DNA of 55,110 nt from Clostridiales bacterium. GTDB taxonomy: Bacteria; Bacillota; Clostridia; Christensenellales; Aristaeellaceae. Where the stretch lies: the NCBI GenBank assembly GCA_012837525.1, contig DUQZ01000060.1, forward strand, positions 1-55,110, in the 5' to 3' direction. Position numbers and translations under genes: made by a program. Positions 22,750 to 32,131 of this stretch are shown piece after piece. The notes under the pieces were generated by a model. The model was given only the letters and a program-made list of their open reading frames with translations. It was not told where the DNA came from and ran no database searches. The stretch's first letter is position 1; the number at the start of each line of letters is the position of its first letter.

Positions 22750-23310
22750 ATGCTGGATCAATTTATGGAAGAGGTCGTCACACGCAGGAACAGGACAATG
22801 GAGAACGTTTTGATGGCGGTAGCCAATATCTCCATGGTGCTGTCAGGCATCCTGGCCATGTTCTTAATCCAATCCCTGATGGTGGTCATTTCCACACAGG
22901 GCTTTGGCGCGGAGACGATGTTTTACATCCTGCTTACCCTGTTTTTCGCTGGCTCGGCAGTGCTGTTGTTTTTGTTTAAGGACAGGATCCGCACGGAGTA
23001 TGAGTACACCTTTACCAACGGTGTGATGGATTTTGCCCAGGTGTTCAACAACCGCAAGCGCAAGGCGCTGGGCACGATGAACATCCGCAATGTGGAAGCC
23101 TGCGGCATGGTCAATTCCGGTTCCTTCAACCGCTACCTCAACACGCCCGGCGTGACACGCCTCAACTGGTTTTTGAACCGGGATGCGGACTTGTTCTATT
23201 TCTACTTTGTCAAGGACAGCAAAAAATCCTTGCTGATCATCGAGCCCAGCGAGACCATGCTGGGCCTCATCAAGAAAAACGTTGGACAGGGGAAATTCCA
23301 GATCAATTGA
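22750..23310 (+). CDS. Small membrane protein of unknown function (DUF6106-like)
   Basis: The 186-residue product has two hydrophobic helices (about 21-44 and 56-78) and a C-terminal soluble domain containing FNNRKRKALGTMNIRNVEACGMVNSG and YFVKDSKKSLLIIEPSE. It reminds me of a small membrane-protein family annotated DUF6106 in Clostridia; this is memory, not a search. AGGAG precedes the ATG. The gene lies 11 bases after DUF212 and its stop overlaps the next start by 4 bases (TTGA). Confidence 0.75.
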   Translation: MLDQFMEEVVTRRNRTMENVLMAVANISMVLSGILAMFLIQSLMVVISTQGFGAETMFYILLTLFFAGSAVLLFLFKDRIRTEYEYTFTNGVMDFAQVFNNRKRKALGTMNIRNVEACGMVNSGSFNRYLNTPGVTRLNWFLNRDADLFYFYFVKDSKKSLLIIEPSETMLGLIKKNVGQGKFQIN

Positions 23311-24449
23311 GTACCATGGTTTATTTGGATAACGCGGCTACAACTCGGCCGTCAGAAGCAGTAATCGCAGCCATGACCGCTGCCATGCAGGAAGGATACT
23401 TCAACCCTTCCTCTCTTTATGCGCCCGGCTATTCCGTCGGGAAGGAAATTGAAACCTTCCGGCTACAACTGGCCAAATCGCTCAGCGCCAGGGAGGTCAT
23501 TTTTACCTCCGGCGGGACGGAAGCGGATAACCTGGCCATCCTGGGTCTGCTGCAAAACAGCCGTAAAAAGGGACGCGTCCTCTACTCGGCGGTGGAGCAT
23601 TCCGCTGTGGCAGAGCCATGCCAGCGCTTGAAGGACCATTTTGATGTCGCGACGCTTCCGGTGACTGCCTCTGGGATTGTGGATCTGAATGCCGCGCGGG
23701 ACTTGATGACGCCAGATACCGTCTTAATCTGTGTGATGCAGGTAAACAACGAGGTCGGCGCGATCCAGCCGCTTGAAGACTTGATTCGCTTGCGCGATGA
23801 ACTATGCCCAGACGCGCACCTGCATGTGGACGGTGTCCAGGGCTTTTTACACCTGGACACGAAGTTGTCAACAGGCATTGATTCCTACGCGCTCTCCGCG
23901 CACAAGTTCCACGGCCCGAAAGGCGTAGGCGCGCTGGCCCTGGGGAAGCGGGCGCGCGTCAATCCGCTGATCCTGGGCGGAAAGCAGGAGAACGGCTTAC
24001 GCGCGGGGACAGAGAACACCTACGGCATCCTTGGGATGCAGGCAGCCATCCAGGACCATCGTGCTAATGACCACGATATACGCGCTTTAAAACTGCGGCT
24101 GGTGGAAGGTATTTTGGCAGCCATCCCGGAATCGGTGATCAATGGGCCAGAACCATCATCCAGCGAAGCCTGCGACCACATTGTCAATTTCTCCTTCCCG
24201 CCGGTGCAGGCACAAACCATGATGCACGCGCTGGAGGCGGAGAGGGTGCTGGTCAGCCAGGGCTCGGCCTGCTCCTCCCGGAAAAAGCAATCCAGCAGGA
24301 CATTGGTGGCCTTAGGCCTTGCCCAATCACGCATGGACAGCGCGTTGCGCTTCAGCTTAAGCCGCTATACTACGCAAGAAGACATCGATCAAGCCATTGA
24401 TGCCTGCGCCAGGGTGTACAAAAACCTGCGCCCATTTACCAGGAGATAA
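23307..24449 (+). CDS. Cysteine desulfurase (NifS/IscS family) paired with thiI
   Basis: A PLP enzyme of 380 residues that removes sulfur from cysteine as an enzyme-bound persulfide. The PLP lysine is Lys200 in SAHKFHGPKGVG, and the catalytic Cys322 is in the loop SQGSACSSRKKQ. The N-terminal YLDNAATTRPS is typical. The TTG at 23307 overlaps the preceding stop (TTGA), and an ATG at 23316 is a possible alternative; AGGGGAA lies upstream. Since thiI follows directly, this is most likely the dedicated sulfur donor for tRNA 4-thiouridine and perhaps thiazole. Confidence 0.92.
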   Translation: MSTMVYLDNAATTRPSEAVIAAMTAAMQEGYFNPSSLYAPGYSVGKEIETFRLQLAKSLSAREVIFTSGGTEADNLAILGLLQNSRKKGRVLYSAVEHSAVAEPCQRLKDHFDVATLPVTASGIVDLNAARDLMTPDTVLICVMQVNNEVGAIQPLEDLIRLRDELCPDAHLHVDGVQGFLHLDTKLSTGIDSYALSAHKFHGPKGVGALALGKRARVNPLILGGKQENGLRAGTENTYGILGMQAAIQDHRANDHDIRALKLRLVEGILAAIPESVINGPEPSSSEACDHIVNFSFPPVQAQTMMHALEAERVLVSQGSACSSRKKQSSRTLVALGLAQSRMDSALRFSLSRYTTQEDIDQAIDACARVYKNLRPFTRR

Positions 24450-24454
24450 TGAAG

Positions 24455-25621
24455 ATGACAAGCAAACTGCTGCTCGTAAAATATGCCGAAATCCACCTCA
24501 AAGGGCAAAACAGGCCCTATTTTCAGCGCCTGCTGCTGCGCAATGTGCGCCAGGCAGTCAAGCACCTGAACGCCGACGCGCAGCTGTATGACAGCCGGAT
24601 ATTTGTGACCGGGTATGCGGACGAATCCGCCTGCATCGACGCGATTACCAAGGTCTTCGGCGTGCATGCTGTCTGCCCGGCAGTGCAGATTGACAAGAAT
24701 GATTTTGACGCTATTTGTGACCTTGCCGCGGACTTAATGAAGGATGTGTCGGGCAGTTTTAAGGTGGCAGCACGCCGGGCAGACAAACGGTTTTTTCTGG
24801 ACTCACCGCAAATATGCGCCCAGGTCGGCGCGCACATATTGAGGAACAACAAACAACTAAAGGTGGATGTCCATCAACCGGACCATGTGTTGAACGTAGA
24901 AATCCGCGACCAGGCGCTGCTGTATGTCAAAACGTATCCCGCGGTTGGAGGCCTGCCTACAGGCACCGCTGGCCGGGCGATGCTGCTTTTATCCGGCGGC
25001 ATTGACAGCCCGGTCGCTGGCTTTCGCATCGCCAAGCGCGGTGTGCAGCTCAGCGCGGTGTACTACCATTCCTTTCCCTATACCGGTGAACCAGTGAAGG
25101 AAAAGATCATTTCACTCGCGAAGATTCTGACGGCCTACTGCGGCCCAATCAGGTTGTTTGTGGTGCCGTTTACGGAAATTCAACAGGCCATCCACGAAAA
25201 ATGCCCGGATGATTTTACAACGCTTATCATGCGCCGCAACATGATGCGTATCGCTGACATGCTGGCAGACAAAAACAAAGCGCTGGCCCTGATCACGGGG
25301 GAGAGCATTGGCCAGGTGGCCAGCCAGACGCTGGAAGCGCTTGCCTGTACGGATGAGGTGGTGAGCCGCCCGGTTTTCCGCCCCTTGATCGGGATGGACA
25401 AGCTGGAGATTATTAAAGAAGCCCAGCAGATTGGCACCTATGAGACCTCCTGCCTGCCCTATGAGGACTGCTGCACGGTGTTTACCCCGCGGCATCCTGT
25501 CACACACCCCAAACTGCGGCAGGCACAACTGGCGGAGCGGCCGCTGCTTGATGATGATTTGCTGGAGCAGATGATTCAGCGGGCAGTAGAGGGCACGGAG
25601 GTCATTGATTTAAAGCCATGA
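24455..25621 (+). CDS. thiI: tRNA 4-thiouridine synthase / thiamine sulfur transferase ThiI
   Basis: The product of about 388 residues has an N-terminal ferredoxin-like and THUMP RNA-binding region (about 1-165) and a PP-loop ATPase domain with LLLSGGIDSPVAGF. It adenylates U8 of tRNA and inserts sulfur. The C-terminal rhodanese domain of the E. coli protein is missing, as is usual in Firmicutes. AGGAG at 24441-24445 is 9 bases from ATG 24455 and 3 bases from ATG 24449, so the former is preferred. It is the last gene of the run that began at 16100. Confidence 0.94.
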   Translation: MTSKLLLVKYAEIHLKGQNRPYFQRLLLRNVRQAVKHLNADAQLYDSRIFVTGYADESACIDAITKVFGVHAVCPAVQIDKNDFDAICDLAADLMKDVSGSFKVAARRADKRFFLDSPQICAQVGAHILRNNKQLKVDVHQPDHVLNVEIRDQALLYVKTYPAVGGLPTGTAGRAMLLLSGGIDSPVAGFRIAKRGVQLSAVYYHSFPYTGEPVKEKIISLAKILTAYCGPIRLFVVPFTEIQQAIHEKCPDDFTTLIMRRNMMRIADMLADKNKALALITGESIGQVASQTLEALACTDEVVSRPVFRPLIGMDKLEIIKEAQQIGTYETSCLPYEDCCTVFTPRHPVTHPKLRQAQLAERPLLDDDLLEQMIQRAVEGTEVIDLKP

Positions 25622-25656
25622 GTATCGCATAACAAACAGGTGTCAAGTGAAAGTGC

Positions 25657-25684
25657 TTGACATTTGTTTTCTCGTGTGTATAAT
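25657..25684 (+). promoter_or_regulatory. Promoter of the YlxM-ffh-rpsP operon
   Basis: Perfect TTGACA (25657-25662) and perfect TATAAT (25679-25684) with a 16-base spacer, 31 bases before the first gene. Confidence 0.8.
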
Positions 25685-25714
25685 GCATTTTGTGTCAAAC
25701 AGAAGGAGGCGCGC

Positions 25715-26080
25715 ATGAGCAAGGACCATTTGATGAAGAAGACGGGCTACGGCATGTTGGCCGCCTTTTACGCGCCGCTGTTGACAGACCGCCAGCAGAC
25801 ACTGCTGGAGCTTTACTGCGATGAGGACATGTCCCTGTCCGAAATTGCGGAGCAATTGTCCATCAGCCGTCAGGCAGTGAGTGACAACTTAAACCGCGCC
25901 TATGAGCGCCTGGACGAACTGGAAGATCACCTGCAGCTGTACAACAGTTTTATTACCCTTAAAAAACGCCAGGAGCGCTGCAGCCAATTGCTCAAGCAGG
26001 TGAAGGCGAGCGCGGAAACGCGGGCATACCTGGAAGAAGCGATTGCGACACTCAACGAAGGAAACGAGAAAGGCAAGTAA
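25715..26080 (+). CDS. YlxM family helix-turn-helix protein
   Basis: A 121-residue protein with a sigma-70 region 4-like HTH (DMSLSEIAEQLSISRQAVSDNLNRAYERLDELE) and a short C-terminal helical tail. YlxM is conserved next to ffh and is thought to modulate the signal recognition particle; it may not be a DNA-binding regulator. AAGGAGG at 25703-25709 fixes ATG 25715; in-frame codons upstream overlap the promoter. ffh starts 2 bases after its stop. Confidence 0.88.
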   Translation: MSKDHLMKKTGYGMLAAFYAPLLTDRQQTLLELYCDEDMSLSEIAEQLSISRQAVSDNLNRAYERLDELEDHLQLYNSFITLKKRQERCSQLLKQVKASAETRAYLEEAIATLNEGNEKGK

Positions 26081-26082
26081 AG

Positions 26083-27411
26083 ATGGCATTTGACAGCCTG
26101 TCTGATAAACTACAACGCGCGTTTAAAAAGCTGACTGGCAAAGGCAAACTGAACGAGGCGAACATCAAGGAAGCCATGCGGGAAGTCCGGATGGCGCTGC
26201 TGGAAGCCGACGTCAACTACCTTGTCGTCAAGGATTTTATCAAAGCGGTGACAGACCGCGCTGTGGGAACGGAAATTTTATCTTCCCTCAACGCGGGGCA
26301 GCAGGTCATCAAGATCGTCAATGAGGAGCTGACCGCGCTCATGGGCGGCGCCAATGCCAAGTTGACCTGGTCCTCATCCGTTCCCACCATCTATCTGCTC
26401 TGCGGCCTGCAGGGCGCGGGTAAAACCACCATGGCCGGCAAACTGGCTGCCTACTTGAAAAAGACGGGCAAAAAGCCGCTGCTGGCCGCCTGTGACATCT
26501 ATCGCCCGGCCGCCATCAAGCAGCTGCAGGTGGTGGGTGAGAAGGCGGGCGTCCCTGTTTTTGAAAAAGGCACCCAGGATCCTGTCATCACCTCGCAGGA
26601 GGCGGTGGAACACGCGCGCTTTTACGGCAATGATGTGCTAATCATCGATACCGCTGGCCGCTTGCACATTGATGATGAGCTGATGGACGAGCTGGACCGC
26701 ATCAAAACAGCGGTCCGCCCGCAGGAAATTTTGCTGACGGTGGACGCGATGACCGGTCAGGACGCGGTGAACGTCGCCAAATCGTTCAACGAAAAACTGG
26801 GGATTGACGGCATCATCATCACCAAACTGGACAGCGATACCAGGGGCGGCGCAGCCCTGTCCGCGCGCAGCATCACCGGCAAGCCCATCAAGTTCGCGGG
26901 CACAGGGGAGAAGCTGACGGATATCGAGCCCTTCCATCCCGACCGCATGGCTTCCCGTATCCTGGGCATGGGCGATGTGCTCACCCTGATTGAAAAGGCC
27001 ACGGAATCCTTTGACCTGAATGAAGCGGAGAAAGCCGCAAAAAGCAGGCCGCAGGATTTGAGCCTGGATGACTTTTTAGAGCAAATGCAGCAACTCAAAA
27101 AGATGGGTCCCTTGCAAAATGTGTTGGGCATGTTGCCGGGTGTTGGCAACAAACTCAAGAACGTTGAGGTGGATGACCAGGCGCTCAAAAAGCCGGAAGC
27201 CATCATCCGCAGCATGACTGTTCGTGAGCGCAAGAACCCGGATATCCTTAACGCCAGCCGGCGCAAGCGTATCGCGGCGGGCGCTGGGGTCACTGTGGCG
27301 GACGTCAACCAACTCATGCGTCAGTTTGAGCAGATGCGCAAAATGCTCAAGCAGATGATGGGCAACAAGCGCGGGCTTGCCCGCGGCATGCGCGGCATGC
27401 CATTTATGTAA
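26083..27411 (+). CDS. ffh: Signal recognition particle protein Ffh
   Basis: A 442-residue SRP GTPase. The N domain helical bundle is followed by the G domain with GLQGAGKTTMAGKLA (G1), DTAGRLHIDDELM (G3) and TKLDSDTRGGAALS (G4 region), then the methionine-rich M domain with MRQFEQMRKMLKQMMG that binds signal peptides and SRP RNA. It targets nascent membrane proteins to SecYEG. The length is normal. Confidence 0.97.
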   Translation: MAFDSLSDKLQRAFKKLTGKGKLNEANIKEAMREVRMALLEADVNYLVVKDFIKAVTDRAVGTEILSSLNAGQQVIKIVNEELTALMGGANAKLTWSSSVPTIYLLCGLQGAGKTTMAGKLAAYLKKTGKKPLLAACDIYRPAAIKQLQVVGEKAGVPVFEKGTQDPVITSQEAVEHARFYGNDVLIIDTAGRLHIDDELMDELDRIKTAVRPQEILLTVDAMTGQDAVNVAKSFNEKLGIDGIIITKLDSDTRGGAALSARSITGKPIKFAGTGEKLTDIEPFHPDRMASRILGMGDVLTLIEKATESFDLNEAEKAAKSRPQDLSLDDFLEQMQQLKKMGPLQNVLGMLPGVGNKLKNVEVDDQALKKPEAIIRSMTVRERKNPDILNASRRKRIAAGAGVTVADVNQLMRQFEQMRKMLKQMMGNKRGLARGMRGMPFM

Positions 27412-27462
27412 GCTGGATTTCAGGACACCTGATTCCATATAGATTTTTAAGGAGGAACCACC

Positions 27463-27711
27463 ATGGCAGTCAAGATTCGTTTAAAGAGGATGGGGATGAA
27501 GAAGCACCCCTTCTACCGCGTCGTCGTTACCGACGAGAGGAACCCCCGGGATGGCCGTTTTATCGAGGAAATCGGTATTTACGACCCCATGAAGCAGCCC
27601 GCTGAGATCAAGATTGACAACGAAAAAGCGGTCGAATGGATGAAAAAAGGCGCGCAGCCCTCTGACACCGTTCGCATCCTGCTGAAGAAAACCGGCGCAA
27701 TCGAAGGCTGA
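27463..27711 (+). CDS. rpsP: Ribosomal protein S16
   Basis: An 82-residue small-subunit protein with the typical start [20 protein letters not shown], then [17 protein letters not shown] and the [13 protein letters not shown] segment. AAGGAGG precedes the ATG. It belongs to the conserved ffh-rpsP-khpA-rimM-trmD block. Confidence 0.97.
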   Translation: MAVKIRLKRMGMKKHPFYRVVVTDERNPRDGRFIEEIGIYDPMKQPAEIKIDNEKAVEWMKKGAQPSDTVRILLKKTGAIEG

Positions 27712-27718
27712 GGACAGG

Positions 27719-27946
27719 ATGAGAGAGCTGGTTTTATTTCTGGCGCAATCCCTGGTTGACCAGCCGGATGAGGTAAAAGTGACGGAAACCAACGGCCCGG
27801 AAGCCATCATTCTGGAGCTGAATGTCGCCCCGGATGACATGGGCAAGGTCATTGGCAGGCAAGGCCGCATCGCCAAGGCGATCCGCAGCGTGGTGAAAGC
27901 CGCGACAGAAAAGGGCGGCAAGCCCGTCTTTGTGGAGATTCAGTAA
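27719..27946 (+). CDS. khpA: KH-domain RNA-binding protein KhpA
   Basis: A 75-residue single KH domain (YlqC family) with the GxxG loop in DMGKVIGRQGRIAKAIRSVV. KhpA forms a dimer with the Jag/KhpB protein and affects cell elongation and RNA metabolism in Firmicutes. It starts 7 bases after rpsP and its stop overlaps the rimM start by one base. Confidence 0.92.
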   Translation: MRELVLFLAQSLVDQPDEVKVTETNGPEAIILELNVAPDDMGKVIGRQGRIAKAIRSVVKAATEKGGKPVFVEIQ

Positions 27947-28482
27947 TGAGCGCTTCCCAGGAGGGCTACCTGTCCATCGGGCAGGTCCTCCGGCCGCAAG
28001 GCCTTTTGGGCCAGGTAAAAATCAGACCGGACACAGACGATCCCGGTCGTTTTTCTGCGCTTTCGCATCTGTATCTGAAACAAAACAAGGATGAGTATGC
28101 AAAGGTGGCGGTATCAAACGTCAAAATACGCGCGGGCTTTGTCTACCTTAATCTGGGGGAAGACCAGACAGTTGAGGACGCGGAGAAGCGCCGCGACGCC
28201 ATGCTGTATGTCCCCAGGGAAGAAAGCGTTCCGCTGGCCGCGTTTGAAAACTTCATTGTGGACCTGGTTGGCTGTATCATGATTGACACAAATGGTCAGG
28301 AAATCGGTACTGTTACTGATGTTTTGCAGCCAGGGGCCAATGATGTGTATGTTGTCAAAACCGCAAACGGAACGCTCTTGGTACCCGCGCTGAAGCATGT
28401 GGTCACCGAGGTGGATGTCAGTCAAAAAAGGATGATCGCGCAGGCGGACAGGTTGATGGAGGTATCCATCTTTGCGGATTGA
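27946..28482 (+). CDS. rimM: Ribosome maturation factor RimM
   Basis: The 178-residue protein has the N-terminal RimM beta barrel (LSIGQVLRPQGLLGQVKI) and a C-terminal PRC-barrel (DLVGCIMIDTNGQEIGTVTDVLQPGANDVYVV) ending in VPALKHVVTEVD. It assists 30S head maturation by binding S19. Its end overlaps the trmD start by 11 bases. Confidence 0.94.
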   Translation: MSASQEGYLSIGQVLRPQGLLGQVKIRPDTDDPGRFSALSHLYLKQNKDEYAKVAVSNVKIRAGFVYLNLGEDQTVEDAEKRRDAMLYVPREESVPLAAFENFIVDLVGCIMIDTNGQEIGTVTDVLQPGANDVYVVKTANGTLLVPALKHVVTEVDVSQKRMIAQADRLMEVSIFAD

Positions 28483-29197
28483 TGTTCTCACCATCTTTCC
28501 GGAGATGTTTTCGGCCATCAACGCCAGTATCGTCGCGCGCGCCAAGGATGCTGGACTGGTGGATATCAGGGTGACCGATATCCGCGGGTTCTCCGCGTCC
28601 AAGCACAAAAATACGGATGATTACCCCTACGGCGGCGGCGCTGGCATGTTGATGACCGCCCAGCCCATCGCGGATGCCATCAAGGCCGTCACCAGTGAGC
28701 CATACACCGGACTACGCATTCTGATGAGCCCGCGGGGCGTGCCGCTGACGCAGGCGTTGGCCAACACACTCAAGAATCAGCCCGCATTGATGATTCTGTG
28801 CGGGCATTATGAGGGCGTGGATGAGCGCGCGGTTGAAAAATACATCGACCTGGAGATCTCCATCGGTGATTATGTCCTGACAGGCGGTGAAATCCCGGCC
28901 ATGGTGCTGATTGATTGCGTCACCAGGCTTTTGGACGGCGTGCTGGGGGATGAGGAAAGCCACCAGGAGGAGAGCTTCTCGGACGATTACCTGCTGGAGT
29001 ACCCTCAATACACCCGGCCGCAGGAGTTTGAGGGCATGGCGGTACCAGATGTGCTGTTGTCCGGCCATCACGCACAGATTGAGGCCTGGCGCAGGCAGCA
29101 GCGCCTGCTGATCACCGCCCAACGGCGTCCGGATCTGTTGAAAAAAGCCGCCCTCAGTGACAAGGAGCGGGCATGGCTTAAGGAACAGGGTTTTTAG
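28472..29197 (+). CDS. trmD: tRNA (guanine-37-N1)-methyltransferase
   Basis: A SPOUT methyltransferase of 241 residues that makes m1G37 and prevents frameshifting. RIDVLTIFPEMF, YGGGAGMLM, LCGHYEGVDERA and the trefoil-knot segment IGDYVLTGGEIPAMVLID are all present. The start is a TTG at 28472 within rimM, 9 bases after GGAGG (28458-28462). rplS, the usual next gene, is absent; a weak terminator follows. Confidence 0.95.
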   Translation: MRIDVLTIFPEMFSAINASIVARAKDAGLVDIRVTDIRGFSASKHKNTDDYPYGGGAGMLMTAQPIADAIKAVTSEPYTGLRILMSPRGVPLTQALANTLKNQPALMILCGHYEGVDERAVEKYIDLEISIGDYVLTGGEIPAMVLIDCVTRLLDGVLGDEESHQEESFSDDYLLEYPQYTRPQEFEGMAVPDVLLSGHHAQIEAWRRQQRLLITAQRRPDLLKKAALSDKERAWLKEQGF

Positions 29198-29221
29198 ACT
29201 CTGTTTTGGTTTTAGCACATA

Positions 29222-29240
29222 CCGCCTTGTGCGGCTTTTT
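29222..29240 (+). terminator. Weak terminator after trmD
   Basis: A short stem CCGC/GCGG (29222-29225 and 29231-29234) followed by C and five T's, 24 bases after trmD. The stem is only 4 bp, so efficiency is doubtful. Confidence 0.4.
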
Positions 29241-29325
29241 CATGCCTGTCAGCTGTTTATCGTTATCTTTTCATCCGTTTGGGTATGATACACATAGCGA
29301 TGCTGCTCGTGGGGAGGAATAGATT

Positions 29326-30327
29326 GTGACAGTCAAAGAGATGCTGGAACAGGTAGAATTACAGAATTTATCAAAATTCGCTGCCAAAAGTCTCTATTCC
29401 AAAGGCCGTGAAAAACCAATCCGTCCGGACACCACCCGGACGGAATTTCAAAGGGACCGGGACCGGATCATCCATTCCAAAGGGTTTCGCCGCCTGCAGT
29501 TTAAAACCCAGGTCTTTTTGGCGCCGGAAGGCGATCATTACCGCACCCGCCTCACCCATACACTGGAAGTGGCGCAGGTAGCCAGGACGATTGCCCGCGG
29601 CCTGCGCTTAAACGAGGACTTGACCGAAGCCATCGCCCTTGCGCATGACCTGGGCCACACCCCCTTTGGCCACATCGGGGAGCGGACACTGAATGAGCTG
29701 TATCCAAACGGGTTTAAGCACTACATGCAAAGCCTGCGCATGGTGGATAAGCTTGAGCGAAAGGGCGGCTTGAACCTTACCCAAGAGGTCCGAAACGGCA
29801 TCATCAGCCATTCCGGCACGCATGAAGCCGACACCCTGGAGGGCATGGTGGTTGCCCGCGCCGACCGCATTGCCTACATCAACCACGACATCGATGACGC
29901 CATCCGCGCTGGCATCCTGATGCAGGAGGAATTGCCCAAGGATGCCATCAGCGTATTGGGGCAAAGCCACGGCGAGCGCATTGACACCATGATAACGGAT
30001 ATCCTGTCAACCAGCATGGATCAGCCCATCATTAAGATGAGTGAGGCTGTCCAGCAGGCGACGGATACCATGCGGGCTTTCCTTTTCAAAAATGTCTACC
30101 AGGACTCCTGGCGGAGTGAAGAGGAGCAAAAGTGCGATTTTATTCTGAAGAGCCTGTACGAGCACTTCATGAACGAGCCAGAGCGGATGCCGCCGGAGTT
30201 CCGCGAAATCGCGCAGGAGGAGGGCACGGCCCGCGCGGTGGTGGACTTTATCGCGTCCATGACAGACCGGTACGCGATGAGGTTGTTCCGGCAGTTGTTT
30301 ATGCCAGAGGCATTTTCGGTATTTTAA
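29326..30327 (+). CDS. dgt: dGTPase-like HD-domain protein
   Basis: A 333-residue HD-superfamily hydrolase. The metal ligands appear in RLTHTLEVAQVARTIARG and ALAHDLGHTPFGHIGE (H, HD), with RADRIAYINHDIDDA supplying the downstream Asp. The family is annotated as deoxyguanosine-triphosphate triphosphohydrolase, although Firmicutes members differ in substrate range. It starts with GTG 29326 behind GGGGAGG. The order dgt-dnaG-rpoD is conserved in Clostridia, which ties it to replication. Confidence 0.9.
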   Translation: MTVKEMLEQVELQNLSKFAAKSLYSKGREKPIRPDTTRTEFQRDRDRIIHSKGFRRLQFKTQVFLAPEGDHYRTRLTHTLEVAQVARTIARGLRLNEDLTEAIALAHDLGHTPFGHIGERTLNELYPNGFKHYMQSLRMVDKLERKGGLNLTQEVRNGIISHSGTHEADTLEGMVVARADRIAYINHDIDDAIRAGILMQEELPKDAISVLGQSHGERIDTMITDILSTSMDQPIIKMSEAVQQATDTMRAFLFKNVYQDSWRSEEEQKCDFILKSLYEHFMNEPERMPPEFREIAQEEGTARAVVDFIASMTDRYAMRLFRQLFMPEAFSVF

Positions 30328-30359
30328 CCAAAATAGATGATAAGAAAGGCGGTGGTTGA

Positions 30360-32114
30360 ATGGCTCCCAGGTTCCCGACTTCGTGGGTGGACCAGGTTTA
30401 CGCAGCCTCAAGCATCGTCGATGTCGTATCCAACTACGTACCGCTTCAAAAAAGAGGGCAGCGCCATTGGGGGCTCTGTCCCTTTCATAATGAGAAAACG
30501 GCGTCCTTTTCTGTCAACGCGGACTTAAACCTCTATTATTGCTTTGGCTGCAAGGCCAGCGGCAACATCGCGCAGTTTGTGATGGAAATGGAGAAGTTCA
30601 CCTACCCCGAAGCGCTGTTATATTTGGCCAAGCAGTTCAATGTACCGCCGCCGCCAATCATGGAGGACGACCCGGAAGCGGAGCAGCGCCGCAGCCTGCG
30701 TGAGCGCTTGTATGAGGCAAGCAAGGAAGCCGCGATCTTCTACCATGACCAGCTCTGGCTGCCCGAACACAGCGAGGCGCTTGAGTACCTGCACAACAGG
30801 GGATTGGATGACGCGGTCATCCGGCGCTTTGGCCTTGGGGTCAGCCCCAATGAATGGGACAGCCTGCTTATCCACCTGCAGGGCAAAGGCTTCACCATCG
30901 AAGAGTTGCAGCAGGCCGCCTTGATCACAGTCAAAGAAAACACCCGCTATGATACCTTCCGGGACCGTGTGATGTTTCCCATCATCAACCGTTATGGCCA
31001 GACCATCGGCTTTGGCGCGCGGGCGATGGGCACAGCGCAGCCCAAGTACCTCAACACCTCCGACAGCCTCATCTTCAACAAGCGCTACAACGTATACGGC
31101 ATCAACCTGCTGCGCAAAATGCGCAATTTAGAGCAGCTGTACCTGGTGGAAGGCTATTTGGATGTCATCGCGCTCAACCAGATCGGTATCGGCAACGCCA
31201 TCGCGACGCTGGGCACTGCCCTCACACCAGAGCAGGTGCGCCTGATCAAGAACTACGCGCCTGAAATCTGGATTGCCTATGACGGGGATGAGGCGGGGCA
31301 GGCCGCCACGCTGCGCGCGCTGGATGTGCTGCAGCAGGAGGGCGTAAAGGCGCGCGTTGTGCGTTTCCCGGACGGGCTGGACCCGGATGATTTTATCCAT
31401 CAGCACGGGGCAGAGGGCTTTCGCGCGCTCAAGCCCTTTTTGGGAATGGCTTTCCGCTTAATGCACCTGGAATCGCAGTTTGACATGGGCAATGATGAAC
31501 ACAAGCGCGAATACGCGCGCAAAGCCTGTGAAAGTTTGCAAGTCATCACCGAACCCGTTGAACTGGACTATTATCTGGGTAGAATAGCATTGAAAACAGG
31601 GATTGCCAAGGAAGTGCTTGCCCAACAGATGCAGCAAGATCATAAAAACAAAAGCAATTCTATGTATCAAGCGCCGATTGCCCGCAGACCCAGGCGGGAA
31701 GCAGCGGCCTACCCGCAATCCGAGTTCACCCTAGCAGCCCTGCTTGCGACCGGCAAACTCCCGCAAAACCTGGTGGTCGCCACAGATTTTGAGGATGAGC
31801 ATCTCCGCGCTATTGTGGAAGCCCTCCTCAGCGGGAAAACACCCGCAGCCATCATGGAGGACGCACCGGATGAGGAGATGCGCAAGATGGCGGGGGAATT
31901 GTTCAACCGCTTGCCGGATCTGGACAAAACGGAAACCTTGACTGCCGCGGAGGACTGCCTGCGCATCATCCGCACCAGCCGGCTCAATGACCGCATCAAG
32001 CAGTTGAGTGAAGAGCTTAAAACCCAGGAAGGCAGTGAAAAAAGCCTGACCCTTCACCTCATCAGCGAACTGCAATCCGAACTCGAAAAACAAACCCAGC
32101 ACCAAGCTCACTAA
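30360..32114 (+). CDS. dnaG: DNA primase
   Basis: The 584-residue protein has an N-terminal CHC2 zinc finger ([11 protein letters not shown]...[11 protein letters not shown]; ligands Cys, His, Cys, Cys), the catalytic Toprim core ([12 protein letters not shown] and [14 protein letters not shown]) and a C-terminal helicase-interaction region. It makes RNA primers at the replication fork. An AAAGGCGGTGG stretch precedes the ATG. rpoD follows directly, as in the macromolecular synthesis operon. Confidence 0.96.
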   Translation: MAPRFPTSWVDQVYAASSIVDVVSNYVPLQKRGQRHWGLCPFHNEKTASFSVNADLNLYYCFGCKASGNIAQFVMEMEKFTYPEALLYLAKQFNVPPPPIMEDDPEAEQRRSLRERLYEASKEAAIFYHDQLWLPEHSEALEYLHNRGLDDAVIRRFGLGVSPNEWDSLLIHLQGKGFTIEELQQAALITVKENTRYDTFRDRVMFPIINRYGQTIGFGARAMGTAQPKYLNTSDSLIFNKRYNVYGINLLRKMRNLEQLYLVEGYLDVIALNQIGIGNAIATLGTALTPEQVRLIKNYAPEIWIAYDGDEAGQAATLRALDVLQQEGVKARVVRFPDGLDPDDFIHQHGAEGFRALKPFLGMAFRLMHLESQFDMGNDEHKREYARKACESLQVITEPVELDYYLGRIALKTGIAKEVLAQQMQQDHKNKSNSMYQAPIARRPRREAAAYPQSEFTLAALLATGKLPQNLVVATDFEDEHLRAIVEALLSGKTPAAIMEDAPDEEMRKMAGELFNRLPDLDKTETLTAAEDCLRIIRTSRLNDRIKQLSEELKTQEGSEKSLTLHLISELQSELEKQTQHQAH

Positions 32115-32131
32115 GAAAGGATGTGCCTCCC

